From assembly GCA_021827925.1 (NCBI GenBank), contig JAKATZ010000008.1, forward strand, positions 1-34,651: a stretch of DNA of 34,651 nucleotides. Direction: 5' to 3'. Positions 5,685 through 15,400 of this stretch are shown here, piece after piece (position 1 is the stretch's first letter; each line of letters opens with the position of its first letter). The notes below the pieces were generated by a model, which searched no databases, was not told the origin of the DNA, and saw only the letters and a program-made list of their open reading frames with translations. This DNA comes from Microcaldota archaeon (lineage in GTDB: Archaea > Micrarchaeota > Micrarchaeia > Micrarchaeales > CABMGC01). The position numbers were made by a program, and so were the translations under genes.

Positions 5685-8303
5685 ATGCCGAATGGCATCG
5701 CTGCGGATAGAATCGCGTTTCTGCTCATAGTGCTCATCGGCCTGGCTGTCGCCATCTTTCTCCGAACATCGATGCTGAAGTTCTACGGCTTCTTTGAGCC
5801 CGACGGCTTCTACCACTTCTCAGTGATAAGGTATGCGGTAGCCCACGGCTTCCAGATACCAAAATACCTTGACATATCCGGGTGGCCGTCCCATACGATA
5901 GTGCTTGAACCGCACGGCCTCTACTGGGCGACCCTCGTGCCTTACTTCTTCCTGCAATTCTTCGGTGTAAGCTACTACGCTGTAATGAGGCTTGTTCCAG
6001 TACTCTTCGGTCTATTCGACATCATCGGCGCATACTACCTTTCACGGTTTATAAGCAGGGACAGGCTCTTCGGCCTACTGGTCATATTCCTCGTTGCGCT
6101 AAGCTCCGGAGACGCAGCAAGGACAAGCGCACTGATATACCGCGGCGACGGATTCGTAACAATATTCGTCATACTCGCCTTGATATTCCTGGTTAAGGTT
6201 TACAAGGAAAAGGACACGAGGAGCAAGATCATATTCGCGGCCCTCTCGGGCATTGCACTGAGCTTCTGCAATCTCGTGTGGATAGGCGGGGAGTTTGCCA
6301 CGGCAGTTTACATCCTTTCATTATCATTGATACTGGCCAGCGGTTTCATTGCAGGGAAGAAGGAGAGAGTCATTGACTCCGCGTACATACTTTGCGGAAT
6401 GGTCGTATGGTACATTCTCGTAAATATCTACGCCATCTCAGGATTCATGGCTCCGGGAGACATATTCACCGGGCTTGATTTCCTTCCATTCATAATATCC
6501 TTGTCTTTAGGATGCATCGCATCGTACTTCGTAATTGAATTAGGGTCGCAATCCATCATTGGCGATCCAGTCGTAAGGGGCGGGCTTGTTATTGCCGCTT
6601 TCATCGCAGTAATGGCCCTTCTCTCAGTAACCGGGATACTGTATAATATATTCGTAGCAAACGGCTTCGTAGTGACAACAAGCTTCTCCGCAACAATCCA
6701 GGAACTCACTCCTCCAACGTTCAACTTTCTTTTTGCCAGCTTCGGCTCAACTCTGTTCACTACTCCAATGACGCTCATGGCCATTGCCTCCATATCCGTA
6801 ACGCACAACAACTTCGAACGTATACTGGCATTTGCCATAGCCATGCTGGGATTCCTGCCATACCTCTTCATGCGCATATACGATTCCTCCGGCTTTATGA
6901 AAGGCAACGCCCGGCTAAGGCTAGACCCCGATGTCGGCATGCTTGCTGTGGGTGCATATCTCGCAACGACGCTATGCCTGCAAATGATAGCCATAAGGTT
7001 CAACTCCCTGGTATCGATACCACTCGCAATACTCTCGGCATACGGCGTGTACTGGTTGATATCGTACTCAAGGTCCGAGAAACAGTCTCTGGTCTCTATG
7101 GCTGCACTGGCACTACTCCTGCTCTCTGTAAGCACTGCCATCGGTTACCAATCGCTCATATTTTTCTCCTCGTACATAGCATACTCTGCCGCAAAGCTCT
7201 ACGCCGTGCTAACTGCGATAGGTTTCCTATTCCTAGTTGCTCTATACTACTTCACCAAAGGGGGGAGCATGGAACTCTACGGCAGGGTGGCACTCGTCGC
7301 ATACATATTCCTGTTCTTCATATCAAGGATATTATTCCCGCAGTCGCTCCCACAGACGCTGCTTCTCTTCTTCTTCCTGCTGGCAGCCCTGGCAGTTCTC
7401 GCCTTCGATTTTTTCAACAACTCAAACAATTGGCATATTGTACTAATATTTTTCTTCATATTCACGATAATGCAGCTTGACTTCTCCTACGGCGCCTCCA
7501 TCGGCCAGGCGGACAACATAAACCCGCTGTTCATAAACGCAATGACGTGGCTAAAGAACAACTCACCCAACAGCAGCGTCGTTCTTACTCTTTGGCCAGA
7601 CGGCAGCGTCGTCGAAGGTGTTGCTAACAGGACGAGCGTTACCGATAGCGTGGGCTCGCAGAACCTCACCAAGGCGGACCTTTTTGCAGCATGGCTGCTT
7701 AACCAGAGCGCTGACCCTCAATTCCTCACAAGCAGCATAAACGGCAGACCAAACTATCTTGTGACAAGGTTCACCTGGCTGAGCGAGACCAGCGGCATAT
7801 ACGTTGAGTCAGGCCTGCCAAATTCAACAGTGCCGGGGTACTCGTACGCCGCGCTTGGCAGCGTCGGAGAATCGTTACAGAGCAACTACACTGCACTGAA
7901 ATTCGGAGCAGGGCCCAACACCGAAGTCATAGCAATGCTTCAGAAGGGCAGCATAAACGGCTACATCCAGACTCCGCAAGGCATCTCTCCATTCTCATAC
8001 ATAGGCTTTTACGATCAGGACAACGGCAACTTCACAATAATACGGCAGTCTTCCTATAATGTTACCAACAACCAGACATTGATGATAGTATACTCCGGGG
8101 TTCACAATCCAAGCCTTCCAATAAACATCACCGGTGCTCTGGTCTTCAGGAACCTGATAGCCAACAGCAATATGTTCAAGCTGCTCTATCTCTGCGGTCC
8201 TTCAGGTTGCGCATGGGACAACGGGCTCGCCCGCCTGCAGCTTGTGTACGTGAATTCAGACACGAAGATATTCAAGATAATATATAACAACACCAACGGA
8301 TGA
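5685..8303 (+). CDS. aglB: Oligosaccharyltransferase AglB/STT3 family
   Basis: This 872-residue GT-C fold (GT66) membrane enzyme would move a lipid-linked glycan onto Asn of N-X-S/T sequons on the outer face of the membrane. A short cytoplasmic tail is followed by a dozen or so hydrophobic segments to about residue 605, then a globular C-terminal domain. The first acidic motif is EPDGFYHF (Asp about 40), the outer loop has SHTIVLEPHG (about 69-78), and a second acidic site is RGDGF (Asp about 155). After the last helix, WLKNNSPNSSVVLTLWPDG (WPDG at 637-640) corresponds to the family's WWDYG sequon-binding motif, here altered. The ATG at 5685 is preferred over TTG at 5637, which lies too close to the A-rich TATA-like box at 5618-5627. 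The next gene starts 4 bases after the stop. Confidence 0.85.
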   Translation: MPNGIAADRIAFLLIVLIGLAVAIFLRTSMLKFYGFFEPDGFYHFSVIRYAVAHGFQIPKYLDISGWPSHTIVLEPHGLYWATLVPYFFLQFFGVSYYAVMRLVPVLFGLFDIIGAYYLSRFISRDRLFGLLVIFLVALSSGDAARTSALIYRGDGFVTIFVILALIFLVKVYKEKDTRSKIIFAALSGIALSFCNLVWIGGEFATAVYILSLSLILASGFIAGKKERVIDSAYILCGMVVWYILVNIYAISGFMAPGDIFTGLDFLPFIISLSLGCIASYFVIELGSQSIIGDPVVRGGLVIAAFIAVMALLSVTGILYNIFVANGFVVTTSFSATIQELTPPTFNFLFASFGSTLFTTPMTLMAIASISVTHNNFERILAFAIAMLGFLPYLFMRIYDSSGFMKGNARLRLDPDVGMLAVGAYLATTLCLQMIAIRFNSLVSIPLAILSAYGVYWLISYSRSEKQSLVSMAALALLLLSVSTAIGYQSLIFFSSYIAYSAAKLYAVLTAIGFLFLVALYYFTKGGSMELYGRVALVAYIFLFFISRILFPQSLPQTLLLFFFLLAALAVLAFDFFNNSNNWHIVLIFFFIFTIMQLDFSYGASIGQADNINPLFINAMTWLKNNSPNSSVVLTLWPDGSVVEGVANRTSVTDSVGSQNLTKADLFAAWLLNQSADPQFLTSSINGRPNYLVTRFTWLSETSGIYVESGLPNSTVPGYSYAALGSVGESLQSNYTALKFGAGPNTEVIAMLQKGSINGYIQTPQGISPFSYIGFYDQDNGNFTIIRQSSYNVTNNQTLMIVYSGVHNPSLPINITGALVFRNLIANSNMFKLLYLCGPSGCAWDNGLARLQLVYVNSDTKIFKIIYNNTNG

Positions 8304-8307
8304 TACA

Positions 8308-9423
8308 ATGCCAAAATCACTTGTGATAATCCCGACAGTAAGGAATCCCTCCGTCATATCGGATTACGCCGCGAACATCGAGCTGCACGGTTTCGATAAG
8401 AAAAGCCTTCACTTCCTCATAGTCACGGAAGACAACGCTGAGAAGTCGGAGTACAAGCGCAAGCTGGACGAGAGCGGCCTCTCCGGAGAGATATTCGGTG
8501 CTACAGAACGGGAGAGGTTCATGGGTGAGAACGGCATATCCGAGTATCTCGACATAATACCTCGTAAATCGCACGCCGAGACGAGTTTTGGCCTGATATA
8601 CCTCCTAATCCACCGCGAGTTCGAGTACGGCTTCTTCATAGACGATGACACAAAGCCTGTGGCCGAATTCGATTACTTCGGCGGTCATCTGGGCAACCTC
8701 TCATTCAAAGGGGAAGTCGACTCGGCAGGCAGCGAGAAAGGCTGGCTCAACGTGCTATACCAATCCTTTTCCAGGCACGGGCTATATCCACGCGGTTATC
8801 CTTACAGCGTGATGGGCGAGAAAACCTCCGTCTCGCGAATTGGCGTTTCCGAAGGCAGCGTCTTCATATCGCACGGGCTATGGACCAATGTGCCAGACCT
8901 TGATGCCATACGCATACTGATGGACGGGGATCTGAACGGCCAGGCACGGACAAGGCTCCGCAGGGAAGATTTCACGGGCAATTTTGTTGCTGAAAAAGGC
9001 AGCTTCCAGACTGTCTGCTCGATGAACCTTGCATTCAGGCGCGAGATAATACCTGCATTCTACCAGATGCCGATGGATGATAACCCATACCGCGTAGGAA
9101 GGTTCGATGATATCTGGTCCGGATTCGTTGCCAAGGCAGTACTTGACCGGACTGGAGGGCTGATAATGAACGGTTATCCTCTTTGCGAGCACAACAAGGC
9201 CCCAAGGAGCACGTTCAAGGATGTAGCATCAGAATCCCCTGGCTACGAATCAAACGAGTTCTTTGCCGAGACTATACGGAACACAAGCTTCAGCAGTGCC
9301 GATGTCCAGGGGCTTACCGAAGAGATAGCGGACAAGCTCGAGAAGGATGGAAAGACCGAATTCGTGAGGTACTGCGGGAAATACCTCGGAAGGTGGACTG
9401 ATCTCTGTGAAAAGAAGGGCTAA
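8308..9423 (+). CDS. GT75-like protein (reversibly glycosylated polypeptide / UDP-arabinopyranose mutase family)
   Basis: This 371-residue soluble protein carries the hallmark segments of the RGP/UAM family known mainly from plants: IIPTVRN at the N-terminus (7-13), the metal-binding triple aspartate FFIDDDTKPV (112-114), PRGYPYS (161-167), ISHGLWTNVPDLDA (187-200), CSMNLAFRREIIPA (237-250), and GRFDDIWSGF (264-273). Plant members interconvert UDP-arabinopyranose and UDP-arabinofuranose and become glycosylated on an arginine. The archaeal role could be a pyranose/furanose mutase or a glycosyltransferase, which sequence alone cannot decide. It starts 4 bases after aglB and overlaps the next GT2 gene by 17 bases, so a three-gene envelope-glycosylation operon is likely. 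Confidence 0.8.
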   Translation: MPKSLVIIPTVRNPSVISDYAANIELHGFDKKSLHFLIVTEDNAEKSEYKRKLDESGLSGEIFGATERERFMGENGISEYLDIIPRKSHAETSFGLIYLLIHREFEYGFFIDDDTKPVAEFDYFGGHLGNLSFKGEVDSAGSEKGWLNVLYQSFSRHGLYPRGYPYSVMGEKTSVSRIGVSEGSVFISHGLWTNVPDLDAIRILMDGDLNGQARTRLRREDFTGNFVAEKGSFQTVCSMNLAFRREIIPAFYQMPMDDNPYRVGRFDDIWSGFVAKAVLDRTGGLIMNGYPLCEHNKAPRSTFKDVASESPGYESNEFFAETIRNTSFSSADVQGLTEEIADKLEKDGKTEFVRYCGKYLGRWTDLCEKKG

Positions 9424-10555
9424 GCGCGTGAGAGGGAAGGCTCTGGTGATAATACCTACCTTCAATTCGTACGCGCTCACGCATAAGCACCTTGAGCTTC
9501 TTGAGAAGCAGCAAGGCGGCAATTTCGATGTCATAGTGATAGACAGCGGGAGTTCGGAAGACCACCTGAAGCTCAAAGGGGAGCGCCACGGTTTCGGTCT
9601 TTTCATACTGCATTTCGACGAAGATCTGGGCGGTTCCGGAAGCACCTATGAAGGCGTCAAGTACGCCATGGAGCACGGCTATTCATATGCCATACTCTCT
9701 GATTCTGACGCGTTTCCCGTATCAAAAAACCTGATAAACGGTCTTACCGAGGCAGCGGGCCCTGACACCGCTACTTTTCCGACGAATCTCTTCAAGAGAT
9801 ACTGCAAAGGCAGCTGGACTGATTCTGAGGAGTCACGATGGGCCCCATGGCACTACCTTACGCTTTCAAGGGAAACGATAGGCAGGGCAGGCTATCCGCG
9901 CCGCGACCTCTTCATATATAACGACGACATCGAGTACTCTTTGCGGATACGCTCCAGCACCAGAATCCTGCAGATGAACAACCTCTATTATGAGCACAGG
10001 AACTCAACGCTATCAAATTACTTCCTGAAAGGGCTGTCTGCAAAGGCCTCTTATTACACTATAAGAAACAGGATACTCTGTTCGCCGGGCCTTAAAGGGC
10101 GCATCACTCCCATCGGGAACTGCTTTTTCAGGATGCTCATCGCATTCTATTCACTGCCATTAGGAACAGCTATGCGGTACTCATTTGTGCTGTTCAGGGC
10201 CGTAGCAGATGGCGTCTCAGGCAGATCCGGCAGGGCTGAGATACCGAAGATCGAGCCATTGATTACAATAACGGGGAGTAACGGCAGGATGCGCGGAGCT
10301 TATCTTACCTACCCTGAACGGGATTCCGTCATGGACAGGAAGAAAGCGGCTCGGCTCGGATGGCGCCAGATGGACATCTCGGGCGGTGTAACAACTGCCG
10401 CGCTGCTGCGCATCCTCATCGGAGGAGGTTCCGTGATAGTCAACGACCTGCTGGGCAACCAGCGCATAACGACGCGCCTCTCTCCTTTCCTCTTTCTCGG
10501 CAGGCTCTACCTTCTCAACGAGAAAGGCCTTTTCAGGGTAACGTCAGGCAGATAA
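9407..10555 (+). CDS. GT2-family glycosyltransferase
   Basis: This 382-residue protein has a GT-A domain: ALVIIPTFNS at the N-terminus, VIVIDSGSS, the LSDSDAF metal motif (about 97-103), and FIYNDDIEYSLR, the acceptor/base region seen in rhamnosyl- and galactofuranosyl-type GT2 enzymes. The remaining 170 or so residues form a C-terminal region with a few weakly hydrophobic stretches but no clear multi-helix membrane domain. It probably adds a sugar to a lipid-linked precursor in the cytoplasm. The GTG at 9407 overlaps the upstream gene by 17 bases; GTG at 9428 is an alternative start. With a GT75-like mutase just upstream, a furanose donor is an attractive but unproven guess. Confidence 0.75.
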   Translation: MKRRAKRVRGKALVIIPTFNSYALTHKHLELLEKQQGGNFDVIVIDSGSSEDHLKLKGERHGFGLFILHFDEDLGGSGSTYEGVKYAMEHGYSYAILSDSDAFPVSKNLINGLTEAAGPDTATFPTNLFKRYCKGSWTDSEESRWAPWHYLTLSRETIGRAGYPRRDLFIYNDDIEYSLRIRSSTRILQMNNLYYEHRNSTLSNYFLKGLSAKASYYTIRNRILCSPGLKGRITPIGNCFFRMLIAFYSLPLGTAMRYSFVLFRAVADGVSGRSGRAEIPKIEPLITITGSNGRMRGAYLTYPERDSVMDRKKAARLGWRQMDISGGVTTAALLRILIGGGSVIVNDLLGNQRITTRLSPFLFLGRLYLLNEKGLFRVTSGR

Positions 10556-10565
10556 CAGATAACCA

Positions 10566-12263
10566 TCAGGTGTACGCTGCACAGTTCCACACCGGTTCTT
10601 TCTTCAGCGAGTATATCAGCAGATTGTTAACTCCGCTGCTGTTTCCTACTTCTTCGTATACCAGCGTGAGATTCGCGTCCATGCCGCTTATCACTCTCTG
10701 CGGTCTCTCGAAGAGCTGAAGGTTAGTGCCATTCACTTTCCTGTTCGCCAATGGCTGAAAGTCCGAGACAAGCAGATAGTCGGGCTTTCTTGCGACAACA
10801 TAGCTTAGGTTGCCTGCCCTGGCGTACAGGAAATCCTCGAATGCCCACCATTCCGTATTGTTTGCATTGTAATTGGTGTCGCTGAACGTCTTCCTGTCTC
10901 CCCAGTACTGTATTGCGGTGCCGTCTGCCTCAGAGCTGAGGAATGTGGCATTCGATACTGTGTTCAACTCAGTGCAGAGCATCGCCTGCTTCATGACTTT
11001 GCTTATGGAAGGTACCGCCGGGGAATACACTATCTGTCCTGTGTCGAGGACGAAACCAAAGATCAGCAAAGCGGAGAATAGGAGCATGACAAACCTCCTT
11101 CTCTCGCCTTTGTAGAAGCTCAGCAGAGAGCCGGCAAGTATCGAGATCGGAATAAAAAGAAGGGATTCGAACCTGCTGCTCTGAAGCGTGAAAGGCACCG
11201 CAAAAAGCAGCATCGCCCATACGACCATCCACGCCTCTCTCCTGTTTCTGTCTGCCGATCCGAACGAATCCCATTTTACCTTGATGCTGGCCGCCATGGC
11301 CGGCAGCCATGATGTTGCAAATCCTACGAGTATCCAGATAACGAGAGTTACGCTGCCCAGAGCATTTGTCCATATCCCTATTGGGTAAGTCTGGTAAGCG
11401 AAAGGCTCTATCATTCCAAGAACCTGCATCCCGTTAATGATAACCTGCCCTTTTCCGAATACAAGAAGGAAAGGCAGAGAAGTTATTATAACGGGAGCCA
11501 GAAAGAAGAGTCCCCATCCCAACAGGAACATTGAAGAAAGCACTACAATGCCTTCGCGCTTCAATCCAGAGAATATCGCAGCAATAAATGCGAAGACCCA
11601 GAGTACGATGGCATAAACTCCCCCGTTCCAGATAAGGAAGGCGAGAACTGCCGGCAGCACTGAAAGAAGCATGGTCCGAGGCCTCTCCGCTTTTATCATC
11701 ATAAGCAGTGATAGTAGCGAGAGCGCAGGCACATACACGTCACCCCTGAAGAGATTGAATGCCGAGCTGTACATGCCCGCCCCTGAAAGGGCGAAGAAGA
11801 GTACCGCGAAGAGCGCTGCGCCATGGTCTCCGGTCATCTCCTTCGTGTAGAGGAAGACGCAGAGCGCAGCAAGCGTTATGAACGCAGCGTCGGCAATCCA
11901 TAGCGCATGGTAGAAGCCCAGAAAGCCGAGGAACTGCTCTATCTTGAGGCCAAAGTAGACTAGCCCCTGCTCCGAGAATATTATGTTATGACTGGTGTAC
12001 CCTGCTAGCATATTTGGTGCGAGTGTGTACGCATCTGCGATGCCCTGCCTGAGCGCAAGCATACCTGCCATGCTCTCTGTATCGAGGATATTGCCGCGCA
12101 TGAGGTATAGCGCTCGCGTGGCTACCGAGAGCAGCACAAGAACTGCGAGGACGTAGATCTCCCTGCTTCTTGCATTTTTCCACTGTACTACAGAGAACGG
12201 AAAAATCCTCCTCGCAAACTCGCCATTGATGACGGGATCCGAAGCCCTGTTTGCTTCATGCAT
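10566..12263 (-). CDS. Divergent STT3/AglB-like GT-C membrane protein
   Basis: This protein of about 565 residues has about 11 hydrophobic segments and a short C-terminal outer domain. It is convergent to the aglB operon. Segment by segment it matches AglB at 5685-8303: DTE in the first outer loop (EPD in AglB), YTSHNIIFSEQGLVYF (SHTIVLEPHGLYW), FRGDVYVPAL with Asp about 175 (YRGDGFV), IWNGGVYA (VWIGGEFA), and EADGTAIQYWGDRKTFSDT with Asp about 447 (WPDGSVVEG...RTSVTDS). The Trp of the WWDYG-like motif is missing. It may be a second oligosaccharyltransferase with altered sequon choice, or another dolichol-phosphate-dependent GT-C enzyme. The frame is open to GTG at 12344; the ATG at 12263 is preferred, weakly. 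Confidence 0.65.
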   Translation of the reverse strand: MHEANRASDPVINGEFARRIFPFSVVQWKNARSREIYVLAVLVLLSVATRALYLMRGNILDTESMAGMLALRQGIADAYTLAPNMLAGYTSHNIIFSEQGLVYFGLKIEQFLGFLGFYHALWIADAAFITLAALCVFLYTKEMTGDHGAALFAVLFFALSGAGMYSSAFNLFRGDVYVPALSLLSLLMMIKAERPRTMLLSVLPAVLAFLIWNGGVYAIVLWVFAFIAAIFSGLKREGIVVLSSMFLLGWGLFFLAPVIITSLPFLLVFGKGQVIINGMQVLGMIEPFAYQTYPIGIWTNALGSVTLVIWILVGFATSWLPAMAASIKVKWDSFGSADRNRREAWMVVWAMLLFAVPFTLQSSRFESLLFIPISILAGSLLSFYKGERRRFVMLLFSALLIFGFVLDTGQIVYSPAVPSISKVMKQAMLCTELNTVSNATFLSSEADGTAIQYWGDRKTFSDTNYNANNTEWWAFEDFLYARAGNLSYVVARKPDYLLVSDFQPLANRKVNGTNLQLFERPQRVISGMDANLTLVYEEVGNSSGVNNLLIYSLKKEPVWNCAAYT

Positions 12264-12443
12264 ATCCTTATCAATGCACAGCAATGGTATTAACTCCCAC
12301 TGTGTCCAGTGCCTGTTGTATATTATGCTGCGCGATAATGCCACAGCGGCTTTAAACTAACTATTACGTCTGCAAAAGAATCCATATACAACAATCAACG
12401 AATTTTGTCCGGGAATATGCAAATAAAAAGTTAAACAAAACGC

Positions 12444-12459
12444 AAGTATTTAAATACTT
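12444..12459 (+). promoter_or_regulatory. Palindromic TATA region of the S-layer promoter
   Basis: AAGTATTTAAATACTT is a perfect 16-base palindrome that includes the TATA-like TATTTAAATA. It predicts transcription from about 12478, giving a leader of about 20 bases that ends in GTGATAGC before the ATG. A strong promoter is expected for an S-layer gene. The symmetry could also serve a dimeric regulator. Confidence 0.5.
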
Positions 12460-12496
12460 TACTTTTCATCTATTCTCAAAATATTAATGTGATAGC

Positions 12497-15400
12497 ATGA
12501 AAAGTCTATACGCAAAGAGGATAGCCGCTGTAGCGGCAAGTTTGTTAGTGGGCCTTGCGTCCGCTGGACAGGGAGTTACCTATGGTAACATTCCCATAAT
12601 AAGCACAACCGGGCAGCCTGTCGTGCAGATCGTAGTAGGATCTACCGCGCAGCCTAGCGACGGAGTGGTAGCCGCAAACATCGCTGCGGTGATAGGAAGT
12701 CTGGCGCACACGACACAGAACGTAACCGCAAGCATATCCGGTCCTGGGGGGGCTAGTGTTAATAACAGCTATGGCGTAACATGCGCAATCACGCAATCGC
12801 TTTGCTCGATAAGCAATCAGCAGGTCTGGCTTGGAGAGAAGGGTGGAGTCGCTGCTGCGGGTTCATTCTCTTTTGCGGGATTAATAGGATCTATAATAAA
12901 CGGGGGAGTTATAAACTCTGCAAACTTGGGTAACACGAAGTACTCCTCAACAACAGCAACGCAGGCAAATGTGGGTTCCTCATTCATATATCCTGACGTT
13001 GGCGGATCCGGACCTTTCACTATCTCGACCTCACCTACGCCACCTAGCGCGTGGGAAGGAGTCGGCCTGCCTGGCTCTACGCCTTCGGCAAGTTCGACAA
13101 GCGGTGGCGTGACGCTCGGAAAGTTCACGCAGGGAACAGGCTCCAACGCAAAGGACAACGTAGTGCAATTCACTTCCTCGCAGATACCTGGCTTGCTCAA
13201 TGCATACGGGACTAATCTCGAGTCAGAGTCTCTCTGGCTTGCAGGCTATCCTGTATACGACCAGCAGTCAAACGTTACAAGCTTTGCGTTGCTAAACGTT
13301 AACGGCGCATACCAGGTGACCTTCGGAAAGCCTATCTCGAACCTCACGGGAGGTTCCACAACACTGCAGGCATTCCAATTCCTGGGACAGAACTGGTCAA
13401 CATACGCGTTCAAGCCTCCAGTATTGACAAGCAACTGGCCTACCTCCTCGCAGTTCGTAGTAGGGGGAAACATGACCTTTGCATCTGCCTCTACTGCACT
13501 TACGCACGTAAACGTTGGCGGCAACCTGACAACAGGAAACATAACCGTGCAGCTTAACGACCTTGAGCAGCTTGGAAGCAACCAGCCTGACGCCACATTC
13601 ACTGTGTACAAGAATGGCGTAGCTACAAACACCTCGGTTATAGTGTACTCCGGGCACACAGTACCTGTAAATTCCAGCGGCACGCTCATACACATAAGCA
13701 TGCCTCAGGCATTCGCAGGATTGTACGGAAACGCAAGGTATGCTGACGTGCAGCTATTCTCAAACATACTGAACGTATCTAATGGCGGCTACTGGAACAC
13801 GAATAACAAGAACTGGCTAGTGGAGCTAAGGTGGACATCAAACCAGTCCTCCATGCCTGCGAACCAGCTTGTATTCTCGAAGGACGCGCAGCTGCAGTCG
13901 ATAATACTGTACAGCAACCAGTCGACTACAACGATGCTGACCCCTGGGTCTACCTTCGACTACATCCAGAACCCTGCCGTATGGAAGCTGACCTTTGCGG
14001 GAGATACTCTCGGAGCTCCTAGCAGCGGAAACTCCAATTTCGATGCGCTCTCATTGTCGACGAGCTCATCCACAGCGTCTTCATCGACTGGAGGATCTGC
14101 GTACACGAACATCGGCGGAAACAGCATGTATCCTGTGACGGCTAGGGTCTTCAACGGCCTAACCTTTGCAGCTGCCGGAAGCACTCCTGCGGTAAACGAC
14201 AGCACAGTGCAGGAGCCAGTGAACCTCTTCACAGTTACGAGCCAGATACCTACGGCATTCACGATAGTGCCTAGTGGGGCTCTTGCGGCGCCTTCAACAA
14301 GCCTGCAGAGCGTAAACTACAACCTGGACTCGTACAAGTTCACTCCGTACAATGCCGTGCAGGCGAACACCCTTGTGAACGCCACTGATCCAAACGCCGG
14401 TCTTGTAATACAGCTGATAAACAATGGGGTATCCGGAAACTACATAAGCAACAACAACAACTTCAATGTTTATCTGACTGGTTACAACGGCAATGGGCAG
14501 AAGCAGTCCGGTACGGCGCTTGAGGCTACGTACAATTCGTTCTACGGGGACACGGCAGCGCCATTCAACGGTGGCAATGTCGTAATATACGAGAACGGAA
14601 AGACCCTCCTGGCGAACCTAACAGGCATAACCTTGCAGTATGCGCTGCCTAACCCTGGGGTAAACGTCAATGTATTCGAATCTGCGAACGTCCCGGCAAA
14701 CGGAATAAGCAGCAGCGCTGGAAACGAGATCCTTCTTGGTTCTCTTACGTACAATGGCCCGAAGCTCTTCTATAAGCCTGCTTCGTATGGCTACTACGTG
14801 GCTCCTGTGGCTACAAACTCCACCGTAACGTACAGCGGAGAGAGCAACAACGTGAACTTCAAGATACAGCAGAACTCTCCTGCGAACACAGTCGCAAGGG
14901 GTTCGTACTTCACGTACAACATACCTGAGTTGATCTCTTCGAGCGCAACGACGACTGAAGCCGCTACGTTCATAGACCTGACGAACTCCACATCAGCGCA
15001 GCAGCCAAACCCTCTGTACCTGCTGAACTATACGAATGGGTACAACAATGCGGTTGACTACGCGAGTTCTTCGGACTATCTGCTTAACCCAGGTAATCCT
15101 GAGGGCAGCGGAGTAAAGGCGCTGACAGGGTTCAGAACAGAGCGCGGAAGCGCAGTAGGCGCTATACCGCAGGGATCAGGCACTCTGACGTACTACATGG
15201 CAAAGAGCGTCGGCGGCCTTGAGTTCCTCGTGGGTCCGGCAAACACGAACATCACGACGAGCACCTCTCTCTATGGGCCTTACTCGGTCGGAGCAACTAC
15301 AAACCTGCCTAACGTAACGATAGCGAAGGTAAACGCAACATGCCAGTTCGTATCGACAACCAACACTTGCACGATAACTGGCGCAAACAAGCTGGTTGCG

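Noticed and set aside
13246-13701. 151-codon and other minus-strand frames inside the S-layer gene
   Set aside because: The repetitive Ser/Thr/Asn codons of the S-layer gene leave the opposite strand poor in stops. No start signals or domains are seen.
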